Positions 1 through 8,855 are shown, counted from the first letter of the stretch. The stretch is DNA of 64,000 nucleotides from Butyrivibrio sp. (GCA_016291375.1 JAEEXE010000003.1:61667-125666), one strand, 5' to 3'. A program made the numbers and translations. Notes: a model not told the origin generated them from the letters alone.

Positions 1-520
1 CTTTACCAACAGTCAATAGGCCGTCAACCGCCTTAACTCCAAGGGAAAGTACATCTGAAATAGGATCACGGGTCATGGGATCCGGCGGCTGATTCTCAAC
101 AGAATAAGCAACTCCGCCCTCTAAAGCGGTGCCTTTGCCATAACTTGTTCCGTCAATCCTTCCAAGACCATCAAGGGTCTTGCCAAGAAGTCCCTCTCCA
201 ACATTTACTCTAAGCGGAGAATCGGTATTTTCAACAATGCTTCCGTTACCGATTCCACTGGTATTTTCATAAGGCATAAGCTGAACATGATTATCCTTAA
301 ATCCGACAACTTCAGCCATAGCAGGCCTTACTACATGATCAGTAGCTGATTCATTGTCTTTTTTCTTGGGATAAATAAGACAAATGTCTCCAAGCTTAGC
401 ATCGGGACCTGCGGACTCAATTGTAAGTCCGATAACATTTACAACCTTCCCCCTCATGCGATAAAAGGGAGCAGACTGCATCTTTTTATATTTAGAAAAA
501 TCAATAGACGATGTAAGCAT
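1..520 (-). CDS. fliI: Flagellum-specific ATP synthase FliI, N-terminal part
   Basis: This reading frame starts with ATG at 520 and runs off the left window edge, so only about 173 residues are visible. The segment holds the N-terminal beta-barrel of the F1-beta-like export ATPase (motifs VNVIGLTIES and GLGRIDG) and the start of the nucleotide domain (DPISDVLSLGVKAVDGLLTV); the Walker A loop lies outside. FliI drives flagellar type III export with FliH and FliJ on the cytoplasmic side of the membrane. An AGAAGGAA ribosome-binding site precedes the ATG, 15 nt after the fliH stop, so the two are co-transcribed. Whether the rest of the gene is intact cannot be seen. Confidence 0.93.
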   Translation of the reverse strand, partial: MLTSSIDFSKYKKMQSAPFYRMRGKVVNVIGLTIESAGPDAKLGDICLIYPKKKDNESATDHVVRPAMAEVVGFKDNHVQLMPYENTSGIGNGSIVENTDSPLRVNVGEGLLGKTLDGLGRIDGTSYGKGTALEGGVAYSVENQPPDPMTRDPISDVLSLGVKAVDGLLTVGK

Positions 521-535
521 AGGCAATTCCTTCTT

Positions 536-1411
536 TTATCTTTTCTTTCTGTCAAAAGAAAGAAGCTTTAGCTTCCTTGATATCTCTTTAAGTTCAACAC
601 CGAGGCTGCAATCAAATACGCCGCTGTCAGACTCGATCATGCACTCATTTTCTTTAAGAAGCGGATCCTCAATGATCTCCATTGTGGTATTCGGAGAAGT
701 AACACAGGCATCAAGAGCTTCTTTATTCTCCATGATCTCATCGTAGTCATCTGAAGAAATATGGACGATCAGATCGTTTCCGGGTTCGATACGGCTAAGA
801 GTGCTCTTAAGAAGATGTAAGATAATTCCCTTATCTTCTCTTAGATCAATATCAAAAACATGCTCGTATATCTGAGTAAGAACATCCACCATCTCGGGTT
901 CTATCTCATCAACAAGCTGTTGATATTCCTTGTCGAGTTCCTGTCTGTGCTCTTCGGCTTGCTGTTTAATAGCTTCGGCTGCAGCAACACCTTCCTGATA
1001 TCCGGCATCATAGCCTTCCTGGCGCCCTGCATCCATTGCCTGATTTCTGATATTCTCAGCCTGGGCATTGGCATTTTCAATGATCATGTCAGCCTGTTCC
1101 TGTGCCTGCTGCAGCTTAAGATCAATCTCTGCTTGCATGGCTTCCATGTCAAATTGGGGGTCAGGAAAAGAACCAAGCATGCTCTGATCTTCCGTGAGCT
1201 GAGTAAGTTGGTTCATATCTATTCCGGGTGTGAATTCTTCAGGTGGATTTTCTTCGTCGTAGCCTTCTTCCATAGCCATCTGGGCTCTCTGACGTCTGAT
1301 TTCCTGTTCCTGAAACTCTTCTATTTTTTTATTGGCAAGTTCGTTATTGTCAATTATGCGAGCTTCGCCTTGTCCAAAGCTTACATACCCTGCCTTAAAC
1401 AAATTAGACAA
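536..1411 (-). CDS. fliH: Flagellar assembly protein FliH
   Basis: Regulator and stator of the FliI export ATPase. The 291-residue product has a Glu/Gln-rich N-terminal half, a coiled-coil segment at about residues 90-165 with the GxxxG-like run GRQEGYDAGYQEG, and a C-terminal HrpE/FliH-type domain at about 170-260. It begins with TTG at 1411, inside the last codons of fliG (8-nt overlap), behind a GGAGGTGAT-type ribosome-binding site in the fliG tail. Sequence conservation is low in this family, so position between fliG and fliI carries much of the weight. The early acidic stretch (residues 45-85) is not part of the core domain. Confidence 0.9.
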   Translation of the reverse strand: MSNLFKAGYVSFGQGEARIIDNNELANKKIEEFQEQEIRRQRAQMAMEEGYDEENPPEEFTPGIDMNQLTQLTEDQSMLGSFPDPQFDMEAMQAEIDLKLQQAQEQADMIIENANAQAENIRNQAMDAGRQEGYDAGYQEGVAAAEAIKQQAEEHRQELDKEYQQLVDEIEPEMVDVLTQIYEHVFDIDLREDKGIILHLLKSTLSRIEPGNDLIVHISSDDYDEIMENKEALDACVTSPNTTMEIIEDPLLKENECMIESDSGVFDCSLGVELKEISRKLKLLSFDRKKR

Positions 1412-2438
1412 CTAGCTCATCACCTCCGCCTCTGGAGATTACGATCTCGCCGGAATCTTCAAGCTTTCTGATAACATTAACAATCTTCTGCTGAGCTTCC
1501 TCAACATCCTTCATACGAACAGGTCCCATGAAGTCCATATCTTCTCTGATCATAGCAGCAAGACGTTTGGACAGGTTGTTGAAGATAGCATTCTGTACCT
1601 GCTCGGTAGCGCCCTTACAAGCAAGAGCAAGGTCACTGTTCTCAACTTCACGCAGCACTCTCTGAATAGAACGATCGTCCAGAAGAAGAACATCTTCGAA
1701 TACGAACATCTTCTTTCTGATCTCGTCCGCAAGCTCGGGCTCTTCGATCTCCAAAGTCTCCATAATATGTTTCTCTGTTGCTCGATCTACTGTATTCAAG
1801 ATCTCTACAACAGCATCCACACCACCGATGATCGTATAATCCTGATTTACCAAAGAAGACAACTTGGATTCCAACACTTTTTCTACTTCCTTTATGGTAT
1901 CCGGACTTGTTCTGTCCATTGTGGCAATTCTCTTGGCAACATCAGCCTGTCTGTCAGGAGGAAGCGCCGAAAGAATAAGCGAGCTGTGTGCAGGTGACAT
2001 GTATGACAAAATAAGAGCGATTGTCTGAGGATGCTCATCCTGTATAAAGGTAAGTATCTGAGACGGCTCGGTCTTTCTGATAAACTCAAAGGGTTTAACC
2101 TGAAGAGATGCGGTAAGCTTACTGATAACATCAAGAGCTTTATCCTCACCGAGAGCTTTCTCAAGAAGCTCTTTAGCATAGTTGATACCACCTTCTGCAA
2201 TATACTGCTGTGCAAGGCAGACTCCGTAGAACTCTTCAAGGATTGCCTCCTTAATCTGTGAAGTTACGCTTCTGGTGTTGGCAATCTCAAGGGTAAGTTC
2301 TTCAATTTCCTCTTCCTTGAGGTGTTTAAATATGGCGGAAGATTTCTCAGGCCCTAAAGCTATGAGAAGTATAGCCGCTTTTTGTGTGCCGGTAAAATCC
2401 GCAGTTAACGGATTGCTTCCTCTCATCCCAGCGTCCAT
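1404..2438 (-). CDS. fliG: Flagellar motor switch protein FliG
   Basis: Rotor protein linking the MS ring (FliF) to the C ring and contacting MotA. At 344 residues it has normal length. It carries the N-terminal FliF-binding domain (KAAILLIALG), the middle-domain EHPQTIALIL signature near residue 133, and the C-terminal torque-generating domain with charged residues around LLLDDRSIQRVLREV. It starts at ATG 2438 after AAGAGGT and is followed by an overlapping fliH. Nothing unusual is seen. Confidence 0.97.
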   Translation of the reverse strand: MDAGMRGSNPLTADFTGTQKAAILLIALGPEKSSAIFKHLKEEEIEELTLEIANTRSVTSQIKEAILEEFYGVCLAQQYIAEGGINYAKELLEKALGEDKALDVISKLTASLQVKPFEFIRKTEPSQILTFIQDEHPQTIALILSYMSPAHSSLILSALPPDRQADVAKRIATMDRTSPDTIKEVEKVLESKLSSLVNQDYTIIGGVDAVVEILNTVDRATEKHIMETLEIEEPELADEIRKKMFVFEDVLLLDDRSIQRVLREVENSDLALACKGATEQVQNAIFNNLSKRLAAMIREDMDFMGPVRMKDVEEAQQKIVNVIRKLEDSGEIVISRGGGDELVV

Positions 2439-2485
2439 AGTGATTTACCTCTTGATAGTTAATATGTTAAAAAATTACTTGTATA

Positions 2486-4102
2486 TCAGCCAAAGTCCTC
2501 ATTAAGCCAGTTGCGAAGAAGTGTCGCAACAGCTTCCGGATTCTCATCAACAAACTTATCGATAAGCCTCTTAGTCTCTGATCCTGTATCAATCTCAATA
2601 TCCTCAAGCACTTCCTCAGGCTGAGATTCAAGCAAAGACTCTACGGAGAGAGGCTCGGGTTCCGGCTCCTCTTCTGTCTTTCTTGCTGTCCACATGCTGC
2701 GAAGAATGATAAATGCAAGAAGCCCGAGAATAATGAGTATCATCAGTATCTGTAAGATATCTGTAAGAGTGATCCTGGATCCGGTACGATCAAAGAATAC
2801 ATACTCGTTATAAGATGCCATTGCAACATTCTCAGGACTGATACCTGTCGCTTTGGAAACAACATTTATCATATCCTCGGGTATCTCAGTAGGAATAGGT
2901 TCCTTATTGGCGTTCTTGTATTCATTCCAGGTCATGTTCTCGTTATTGGCAGGAACATAATCCTCTTCTCTCATTACCACATAATTAATCGCGGTTACAG
3001 AAATAGAAGAATCCGAGTACTTAATCGCACCCGGCTGGTTAGTCCTTGTTGTTATCTTCTCATTTGGAAGATAATCCCTTGATTCCTCATTGATATTAGA
3101 ACTTGAGTTGTTGTTGTCCTGAGTGACATATGTAGTCTCATCATCGGCATTGGTATCTGTTCCGGGAATACCGTTTATGCCGTTTACATTCTCTGCCGTA
3201 TAGATATCCTCATGGCTTAAAACGCCCTGAGTCTGATCCTCAGCAGGTGTATATGTATGATCAACAGTCTCTTCATGAGAAAAATCCATAACAAGATTAC
3301 TTGCAACCTCTATATCGTCGTATAGTTTGGTTCCAAGCAAAACCTTCTTAACTTCGTTCTTTACAAGCTGCTCTGCCTTAGCTTTAACAGAGAGCTGAGT
3401 ACTGGCAAGTCCTGAAGTTGTAGTATCCTCATCACCTGAGAAAAGCATATTGCCGTTGGTGTCAAGGATAACAATATTCTGTGTGTTGTCATTACCGATT
3501 GCCTTGGCAACAGCCTTGGCAAGGAATGCTGCGTTATCTTCAGAGAATTCCGCGCCTTCTGCCAGTTCCAAAAGAATACTTGCAGATGACTGCTCTTTGT
3601 TACCGATCAAAGTTCCGTCATTGTCAGGAATATGAAGGTTAACATTGGCGCTCTTGATCGCATCAAACTTCTGTATAAAGTCTGATTCCAGCCGGCTCTC
3701 CAGATACAATACATATTTCTTTTGTTTGTCTGATTCCGTCGTTGAAAAACTACCGTTTGTAACATTGTCTATGCTGTAAGCATATGACTGTATATCATTG
3801 GCGCCAAGTAAGAGATTGGCGTTGGCCTGATCTTTTTTGAGTACCTTAAATTCCAGACCGTCATCCGATATTTTGTAATTGACGGAGTTTGAATCAAGAA
3901 GATCTTTTATTTCCGAAGCTTCTTTGGTAGAATTGGCAGTTGCCAAAAGAACATATTGAGGCTGATTTAATACGGAAATCAATACGATAATGGTAAGTAA
4001 TATAACAGAACCCGCCCCAACAACGAGTGTTTTCTGTTTAGCCGTAAATTGATTCCACCAGTCGAGAATTTTCTGCCACAAGGCCTTAAATCTGTCAGCC
4101 AT
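2486..4102 (-). CDS. fliF: Flagellar MS-ring protein FliF
   Basis: Membrane ring protein that anchors the basal body. The 538 residues show one N-terminal membrane segment at about 24-45, a periplasmic-type YscJ/FliF ring domain (to about residue 230), a Ser/Asn/Thr-rich variable middle (about 300-345), a second membrane helix at about 443-468, and the C-terminal FliG-binding tail ending in LLRNWLNEDFG. The start at 4102 has a GGGAGGGAG ribosome-binding site. It lies between fliE (46 nt upstream) and fliG (47 nt downstream) in the basal-body operon. Confidence 0.96.
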   Translation of the reverse strand: MADRFKALWQKILDWWNQFTAKQKTLVVGAGSVILLTIIVLISVLNQPQYVLLATANSTKEASEIKDLLDSNSVNYKISDDGLEFKVLKKDQANANLLLGANDIQSYAYSIDNVTNGSFSTTESDKQKKYVLYLESRLESDFIQKFDAIKSANVNLHIPDNDGTLIGNKEQSSASILLELAEGAEFSEDNAAFLAKAVAKAIGNDNTQNIVILDTNGNMLFSGDEDTTTSGLASTQLSVKAKAEQLVKNEVKKVLLGTKLYDDIEVASNLVMDFSHEETVDHTYTPAEDQTQGVLSHEDIYTAENVNGINGIPGTDTNADDETTYVTQDNNNSSSNINEESRDYLPNEKITTRTNQPGAIKYSDSSISVTAINYVVMREEDYVPANNENMTWNEYKNANKEPIPTEIPEDMINVVSKATGISPENVAMASYNEYVFFDRTGSRITLTDILQILMILIILGLLAFIILRSMWTARKTEEEPEPEPLSVESLLESQPEEVLEDIEIDTGSETKRLIDKFVDENPEAVATLLRNWLNEDFG

Positions 4103-4148
4103 GTATTCTCCCTCCCCATAAAACTAAAAAGATAGATAAAATAAATAA

Positions 4149-4493
4149 TCAGATCTGCATCTGTGTAAGCTCTCTATATGCTGAAAGAGCTCTGTCTCTG
4201 ATGGCCGTTGTATATTGAAGAGCCATCTGCGCTTTCTGAAGCGCTATAGAAAGATCATGAGTGTTGTCCGTCTGTCCAAGCGCCCATTTGATCTCTTCAT
4301 TCTCTGCATCCGATAAGTATGCGTTGGTTGTATGTATATTCTCAACAGCCTTATCAAAGAAAACGGAAAAAGACTGTTCGTTTCCTTTCTGATCATCTCC
4401 AAGTACGTTATATACTCTGCTGTTGAGTCTCTCAGCATTCCTGATAATAGGTGATGAAACATTTCTAAGCTGAGAAATATCAAGTGATGCCAT
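4149..4493 (-). CDS. fliE: Flagellar hook-basal body protein FliE
   Basis: Small adaptor joining the MS ring to the rod. The start chosen is the ATG at 4493, with GGGAGG eight bases upstream; the frame is open eight codons further but without a ribosome-binding site. The resulting 114-residue protein shows the FliE C-terminal pattern (VENIHTTNAYL followed by DLSIALQKAQMALQYTTAIRDR) and ends LTQMQI. It sits between flgC and fliF as in most Firmicute flagellar operons. Confidence 0.93.
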   Translation of the reverse strand: MASLDISQLRNVSSPIIRNAERLNSRVYNVLGDDQKGNEQSFSVFFDKAVENIHTTNAYLSDAENEEIKWALGQTDNTHDLSIALQKAQMALQYTTAIRDRALSAYRELTQMQI

Positions 4494-4548
4494 ATTATTA
4501 TCCTCCCACAAGATCATCAGTGATCATATCGAAATAATCCAAACATCA

Positions 4549-4995
4549 TCAGCCTTGTCCGAGTTCAAGACCTCTTGTAGCGATATTCTTGCTTGCATTA
4601 AAAGCAGTCGCATTAGCCTCATAAGAACGGCTTGCGTCTATGAGGTTTGTCATCTCTGTGACTGTGTTAACATTGGGATATGTAACATAGCCATTCTCAT
4701 CCGCATCGGGATGTGAAGGATCGTAAACAATATTCATCTGTGTCCAGGTATCATCTCTAACTTCAGTTACCTTGACGCCTCGTCCCGAATAGTGATCCAT
4801 CTTCTCGTTTAAGATTCTAGAAAAAGGAGTCTGACTTCCTTTTTCTGCAAATCTTACAACCTTTCTCACATAGGGACTTCCGTTTGCAGTTCTTGTTGTA
4901 TTGGCATTGGCAATGTTCTCCGAGATAATATCCATGCGGAATCTCTCTGCTGTCATACCTGATGAATTGATATTAAAAGAATCAAATATACTCAT
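4549..4995 (-). CDS. flgC: Flagellar basal-body rod protein FlgC
   Basis: Proximal rod subunit exported by the flagellar type III system. The 148-residue product has the N-terminal rod motif (GMTAERFRMDIISENIANANT), the YVTYPNVNTVTEM block and the C-terminal heptad region (SRSYEANATAFNASK), all typical of FlgC. The ATG at 4995 has AAGGAGG at ideal spacing. It is 13 nt downstream of flgB. Confidence 0.97.
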   Translation of the reverse strand: MSIFDSFNINSSGMTAERFRMDIISENIANANTTRTANGSPYVRKVVRFAEKGSQTPFSRILNEKMDHYSGRGVKVTEVRDDTWTQMNIVYDPSHPDADENGYVTYPNVNTVTEMTNLIDASRSYEANATAFNASKNIATRGLELGQG

Positions 4996-5008
4996 GTCTT
5001 ATACCTCC

Positions 5009-5404
5009 TTATGTTGACTTGGTTACAGTCTGAAGGTTCTTAAACTCTGCATTAAGCCCCTGCATAAGTCCCTGATACTTAAGCTGGTTGGCAGCAAGAG
5101 TTACGTTTTCGGTATCTATATCTACATTATTCCCATCGGTTCTATATGAGAAATTGGAATAATCATTGATAACTCTGGGTTTAAGATGCTTATCCTTAAG
5201 ATCTCCGACTTTCTGATCCATAGTCCTATATCTTGAATGACCGAGAGCTCTCTCAAGCTCATCCTCAAAATTAAGGTCCTGTCTCTTATATCCAGGAGTG
5301 TTTACATTCGCAATATTGTTGGCCAGCACTTCATTCCTCGTCCAGGACGCATCCGCAGCCTTATCAAGGACATTGATGTAATCAAAAACATTGCTGTTGA
5401 TCAT
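5009..5404 (-). CDS. flgB: Flagellar basal-body rod protein FlgB
   Basis: Proximal rod subunit and first gene of the basal-body operon. The frame is open to 5500, but the ATG at 5404 is preferred because GGAAGGGAG precedes it and the product then begins MINSNVFDYINVLDKAAD, matching the family; this gives 131 residues. The rod signature NEVLANNIANVNTPGYKRQD is present. The upstream part of the longer frame overlaps the likely promoter and 5' leader. Confidence 0.95.
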   Translation of the reverse strand: MINSNVFDYINVLDKAADASWTRNEVLANNIANVNTPGYKRQDLNFEDELERALGHSRYRTMDQKVGDLKDKHLKPRVINDYSNFSYRTDGNNVDIDTENVTLAANQLKYQGLMQGLNAEFKNLQTVTKST

Positions 5405-5471
5405 AGGTCTCCCTTCCGGATACGAAAGCATAATTAGATAAAGATACACTTTTCGTATCATACTTATATTT

Positions 5472-5500
5472 ATAATAGAATTTTTTTGTTCAAAATACAA
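5472..5500 (-). promoter_or_regulatory. Candidate sigma-A promoter of the flgB operon
   Basis: On the minus strand TTGTAT (5495-5500) is followed by a 17-bp spacer and TATTAT (5472-5477), about 65 bp before the flgB ATG. The -35 is weak (3 of 6) and the -10 good (5 of 6). No sigma-28 type TAAA/GCCGATAA pair was seen here. The assignment rests on position and spacing. Confidence 0.45.
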
Positions 5501-5530
5501 GCAAAATATACTTTATATTGTGCTTGTATT
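5494..5530. repeat. Perfect 10-bp inverted repeat over the flgB promoter
   Basis: AATACAAGCA at 5494-5503 is mirrored by TGCTTGTATT at 5521-5530 with a 17-bp spacer. The left arm covers the candidate -35 hexamer of the flgB operon. It could be a dimeric operator with half-sites about 27 bp apart, or an RNA stem if transcription starts further up. It does not resemble the CodY box AATTTTCWGAAAATT. Confidence 0.6.
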
Positions 5531-5582
5531 CAAATCTCACTACAAAATATATAAAAAAATATATATTTTTATCCTTTTATTT

Positions 5583-5626
5583 AAAAGAAAAAAGAAAGGA
5601 TCTATCATATTTTGATAAATCCTTTC
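5583..5626 (-). terminator. Rho-independent terminator of codY
   Basis: The stem GAAAGGAT, one mismatch, then TATCA, with loop TATTT, is followed on the minus strand by TTTTTTCTTTT. It ends about 50 bp past the codY stop and separates codY from the flagellar promoter. Confidence 0.88.
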
Positions 5627-5673
5627 ATCTCTATTCCATCCTGATATGTGAATTTAAAGGTGACAAAAACAGG

Positions 5674-6453
5674 TCACATCTCCTGTTTGAGTTTCTTTAT
5701 CTCCGAGAAAACGACATCATTGGTTACTTTGATATATGTTCCCTTCATTCCTGATGACCTTGACTCGATAACTCCGGCACTTTCAAATTTACGAAGAGCA
5801 TTTACAATAACGCTCCTTGTTATTCCCACTCTGTCTGCAATCTTGCTAGCAACAAGTACGCCTTCCATACCGTCAAGTTCATCAAAAATATGGATAATAG
5901 CCTGCATTTCCGAGAAAGAAAGCGTACTTATGGCAGATTTAACAACCGCAAGCTTTCTGTTCTCTTCGGCATTTTCCTCGTTTACGGCTCTTAGCATTTC
6001 AAGGCCCACAACGGTTGTGCCGTATTCGCACAGGATAATATCATCAATATCATAAGGAACTTTTGTTTTATAAATAAACAAAGTTCCAAGTCTCTCACCC
6101 GCTATCTCAATAGGAGTAATGATTGCCTGAAACTTGGAGGAATCAATTCCTTCAAATCCAAGAGTTTCAAGGTTAACATTCTCTTTGGTGGAAAGGATGG
6201 TAAGAAGTCTTTCATTGAGCATTGGATCGATAAATTCTCCAACACTCTCAACCATCATCTTACTAAGAGAATCCACACCGGCAGTCTCTCCGATACCGAG
6301 TACTTTACCCTTTTTACTGATAACTAACATATTAGAAGCCAAAATGTCGCACAACACTCTGCAGATATCATTGAATACGACCTTACCGGAGTTACTATTA
6401 TGCAATAGCTTCCCAATCTTACGGGTCTTATCCAGAAGTTGAACACTACTCAT
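5674..6453 (-). CDS. codY: GTP- and branched-chain-amino-acid-sensing repressor CodY
   Basis: Global repressor of stationary-phase, nutrient-scavenging and amino-acid genes, active when GTP and Ile/Leu/Val are plentiful. The 259 residues match the family length: an N-terminal GAF effector domain (start SVQLLDKTRKIGKLLHNS, about 1-155), a linker helix, and a C-terminal winged helix with VASKIADRVGITRSVIVNAL as recognition helix. AAGGAG precedes the ATG. Likely targets in this window are the ser, leu/ilv and flagellar genes, but no convincing CodY box was found by eye. The gene lies directly between topA and flgB. Confidence 0.97.
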   Translation of the reverse strand: MSSVQLLDKTRKIGKLLHNSNSGKVVFNDICRVLCDILASNMLVISKKGKVLGIGETAGVDSLSKMMVESVGEFIDPMLNERLLTILSTKENVNLETLGFEGIDSSKFQAIITPIEIAGERLGTLFIYKTKVPYDIDDIILCEYGTTVVGLEMLRAVNEENAEENRKLAVVKSAISTLSFSEMQAIIHIFDELDGMEGVLVASKIADRVGITRSVIVNALRKFESAGVIESRSSGMKGTYIKVTNDVVFSEIKKLKQEM

Positions 6454-6518
6454 TAAAATATCTCCTTTTGTTGTCCAAATAGCGACAATTTATTTTATAC
6501 ACTATTGTTATGATAACA

Positions 6519-6553
6519 TAAAAAAATAGGCGCTTCAAACCATAAAGCGCCTA
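6519..6553 (-). terminator. Rho-independent terminator of topA
   Basis: TAGGCGCTT (6527-6535) pairs with AAGCGCCTA (6545-6553). Read on the minus strand the stem is followed by a run of about seven T. It lies 50 bp beyond the topA stop. Confidence 0.93.
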
Positions 6554-6603
6554 CAATTATGAAAAAAAGGTAAAGTTTTCTAAAAATTCAATCAAATTAT
6601 CAG

Positions 6604-8706
6604 TTATTTCTTATCATCATCTTTGGAGCAGATATATCCGCAATCCTGATTGCTGCATACAAGCTTATTGCTCTTGGCAACCATCAAGCCGCCGCACTTT
6701 GGACATTTCTTATCCACAGGTCTTGCCCAGGACATGAAGTCGCACTCCGGATTGTCAATACATCCGTAAAAGATACGTCCCTTTCTGGTACGCTTCATTA
6801 CTATGTCTTTGCCACACTTAGGGCAGCTTACTCCAATCTTCTCATAATAAGGTTTGGTATTCTTACACTCAGGGAAGCCGGGACAAGCAAGGAATTTACC
6901 GTGAGGGCCATACTTGATAACAAGATTTCTTCCGCAAACCTCACAGATCTCATCTGTTACTTCATCCTGAACCTGTATCTTCTCCATCTCTTTCTCAGCA
7001 GCACTTACCGCCTCTTCAAGATCAGGATAGAAATTCTTGATAACAGTCTTCCACTTTACATCACCCTCAGCTATACCATCAAGAAGAGCTTCCATGTTGG
7101 AAGTAAAGTTAACATCGACGATCTGAGGGAATGCATCCATCATCATCTTGTTAACAGCCTGTCCAAGCTCTGTTATATACAAACTCTTATTCTCTTTGGT
7201 TATATAGTGTCTTGCCATAATAGTTGAGATCGTAGGTGCATAGGTAGAAGGTCTGCCTATTCCAAGTGCCTCAAGGTCATGAACAAGAGAAGCCTCTGTA
7301 TAATGAGGTGCAGGCTGTGTGAAGTGCTGATCGGATTCAAAAGAATCAAAAGACAGCTTAGAATCAGCGCTGAGGTTGGAACTGATAACATTCTTCTCAA
7401 TCTGATCCTCATCATCTGTATATACGTTTAAGAAACCGTCAAACACAGTCTTGGATGCAGCAAGCGTAAAACGATGTTCACCTGCATCAATCTTAACTGA
7501 AGTTGTCTCGTACTTGGCAGCAGCCATTCTGCTTGCCATAAAACGTCTCCAAATAAGCTGGTAAAGCCTAAACTGATCTCTTGAAAGGAAATCCTTGACT
7601 TTAACAGGTGTCTTATCAATATATGTAGGACGGATGGCTTCGTGAGCATCCTGGATCTTTACATCCTTTTTCTTGGCAGCAGTCTCACCTGCAAGATACT
7701 TATCGCCATAGTTATCCTTGATATAAGCATTCGCTGATGCAACAGCTTCATCTGAAACTCTGGTGGAATCAGTTCTCAAATAGGTAATAAGACCTACTGT
7801 TCCTTCACTCCCAAGATCTATTCCTTCGTAGAGCTGCTGTGCAACTCTCATTGTCTTCTGAGTTGAGAAATTAAGTGCCTTGGAAGCTTCCTGCTGAAGC
7901 GTAGATGTTGTAAAAGGAAGGGGAGCTTTCTTGGTTCTCTCACCGGTCTTGATGTCAGCAACTCTGTAGCTCTTGCCCTTCAAAGAAGCACAGATAGCAT
8001 CAAGCTCTTCCTTATTCTCAATCTCTTTTTTCTCATTGCCCTTGCCGTAGTAATGAGCAATGATAGGCTTTTTCTCACCTGCTATGCCAAGCTTTACATC
8101 AAGTGTCCAATATTCCTTAGGAATAAATGATTCGATCTCTTCCTCTCTGTCAGCTATGATCCTAAGAGCAACAGACTGAACTCTTCCCGCAGAAAGACCT
8201 CTTTTTATCTTGGACCAAAGAAGTGGAGAAATACTGTATCCAACCATTCTGTCAAGAACACGTCTAGCCTGCTGAGCATCAACAAGATTCATGTCAATGT
8301 CCCTTGGATGCTTCATAGCTTCTTTTACCGCATTCTTGGTAATCTCATTAAAGGTTACTCTCTGAATCTTGGCTTCACCCTCTTTTAACTTAAGAGCGGA
8401 AATAAGATGCCAAGAAATAGCCTCACCTTCACGGTCCGGGTCGGTTGCGAGATACACTTTGTCAGCTTTTTTAACCTGCTTTCTAAGCGCTGCAAGAACA
8501 TCTCCTTTTCCGCGAATAGTAATATATTTGGGTTCGAAATCATGCTCGATATCAACACCCATCTGGCTCCTTGGAAGATCTCTGACATGGCCGTTGCTGG
8601 CTGCAACCTCATATCCGGAACCAAGGAATTTCTTTATAGCCTTAACCTTAGTTGGTGACTCAACAATAAGAAGCGAATTTTTCTTAGCTGTTTTTTTAGT
8701 TGCCAT
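6604..8706 (-). CDS. topA: DNA topoisomerase I (type IA)
   Basis: Relaxes negative supercoils through a 5'-phosphotyrosyl intermediate. The 700 residues hold a Toprim domain (SLLIVESPTKVKAIKKFL; DPDREGEAISWHL near residue 90), the catalytic domain with Tyr309 in ITYLRTDSTR, and three C-terminal four-Cys zinc ribbons starting CEVCG, CPKCGKD and CPKCGG. Length and layout are standard. No dprA, gid or clpQY neighbours are present, unlike Bacillus; codY follows directly after the terminator. The ATG at 8706 has a rather distant AAGGGG (about 13 nt). Confidence 0.97.
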   Translation of the reverse strand: MATKKTAKKNSLLIVESPTKVKAIKKFLGSGYEVAASNGHVRDLPRSQMGVDIEHDFEPKYITIRGKGDVLAALRKQVKKADKVYLATDPDREGEAISWHLISALKLKEGEAKIQRVTFNEITKNAVKEAMKHPRDIDMNLVDAQQARRVLDRMVGYSISPLLWSKIKRGLSAGRVQSVALRIIADREEEIESFIPKEYWTLDVKLGIAGEKKPIIAHYYGKGNEKKEIENKEELDAICASLKGKSYRVADIKTGERTKKAPLPFTTSTLQQEASKALNFSTQKTMRVAQQLYEGIDLGSEGTVGLITYLRTDSTRVSDEAVASANAYIKDNYGDKYLAGETAAKKKDVKIQDAHEAIRPTYIDKTPVKVKDFLSRDQFRLYQLIWRRFMASRMAAAKYETTSVKIDAGEHRFTLAASKTVFDGFLNVYTDDEDQIEKNVISSNLSADSKLSFDSFESDQHFTQPAPHYTEASLVHDLEALGIGRPSTYAPTISTIMARHYITKENKSLYITELGQAVNKMMMDAFPQIVDVNFTSNMEALLDGIAEGDVKWKTVIKNFYPDLEEAVSAAEKEMEKIQVQDEVTDEICEVCGRNLVIKYGPHGKFLACPGFPECKNTKPYYEKIGVSCPKCGKDIVMKRTRKGRIFYGCIDNPECDFMSWARPVDKKCPKCGGLMVAKSNKLVCSNQDCGYICSKDDDKK

Positions 8707-8753
8707 TACTGTTAATACTGCCCCTTCATAAAATAGTTATTTATTTACAAATT

Positions 8754-8785
8754 TTTAGTAGGAAATGTAAACATCTCCTACTAAA
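8754..8785 (-). repeat. Stem-loop in the topA 5' leader
   Basis: TTTAGTAGGA (8754-8763) pairs with TCCTACTAAA (8776-8785), and the interior ATGT/ACAT extends the stem past one mismatch. It starts just after the predicted topA transcription start and lies about 48 bp before the ATG. No T-run follows on either strand, so it is not an ordinary terminator. It may stabilise the leader or affect topA expression. Confidence 0.65.
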
Positions 8786-8799
8786 TACTCACGTTCTTA

Positions 8800-8828
8800 T
8801 TAATATACATTTTTAAACTTTTCGTCAA
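8800..8828 (-). promoter_or_regulatory. Sigma-A promoter of topA
   Basis: On the minus strand TTGACG (8823-8828), a 17-bp spacer and TATTAA (8800-8805) lie about 95 bp before the topA ATG. The -35 matches five of six consensus bases. Confidence 0.65.
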
Positions 8829-8855
8829 CCCTAAATATTATTGTTGTTATTTGTA

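Noticed and set aside
860..1471. A 203-codon plus-strand open frame opposite fliH/fliG
   Set aside because: It lies wholly antisense to well-supported flagellar genes, has no ribosome-binding site and its hydrophobic sequence is what the complement of these codons gives.
5405..5530. Sigma-28 promoter for the flagellar operon
   Set aside because: No TAAA/GCCGATAA-type pair at 15-bp spacing was found; a sigma-A-like pair fits better.
8754..8785. Terminator of the GGDEF gene
   Set aside because: The stem is followed by no T-run on either strand and lies downstream of the topA promoter, so it was kept as a leader stem instead.
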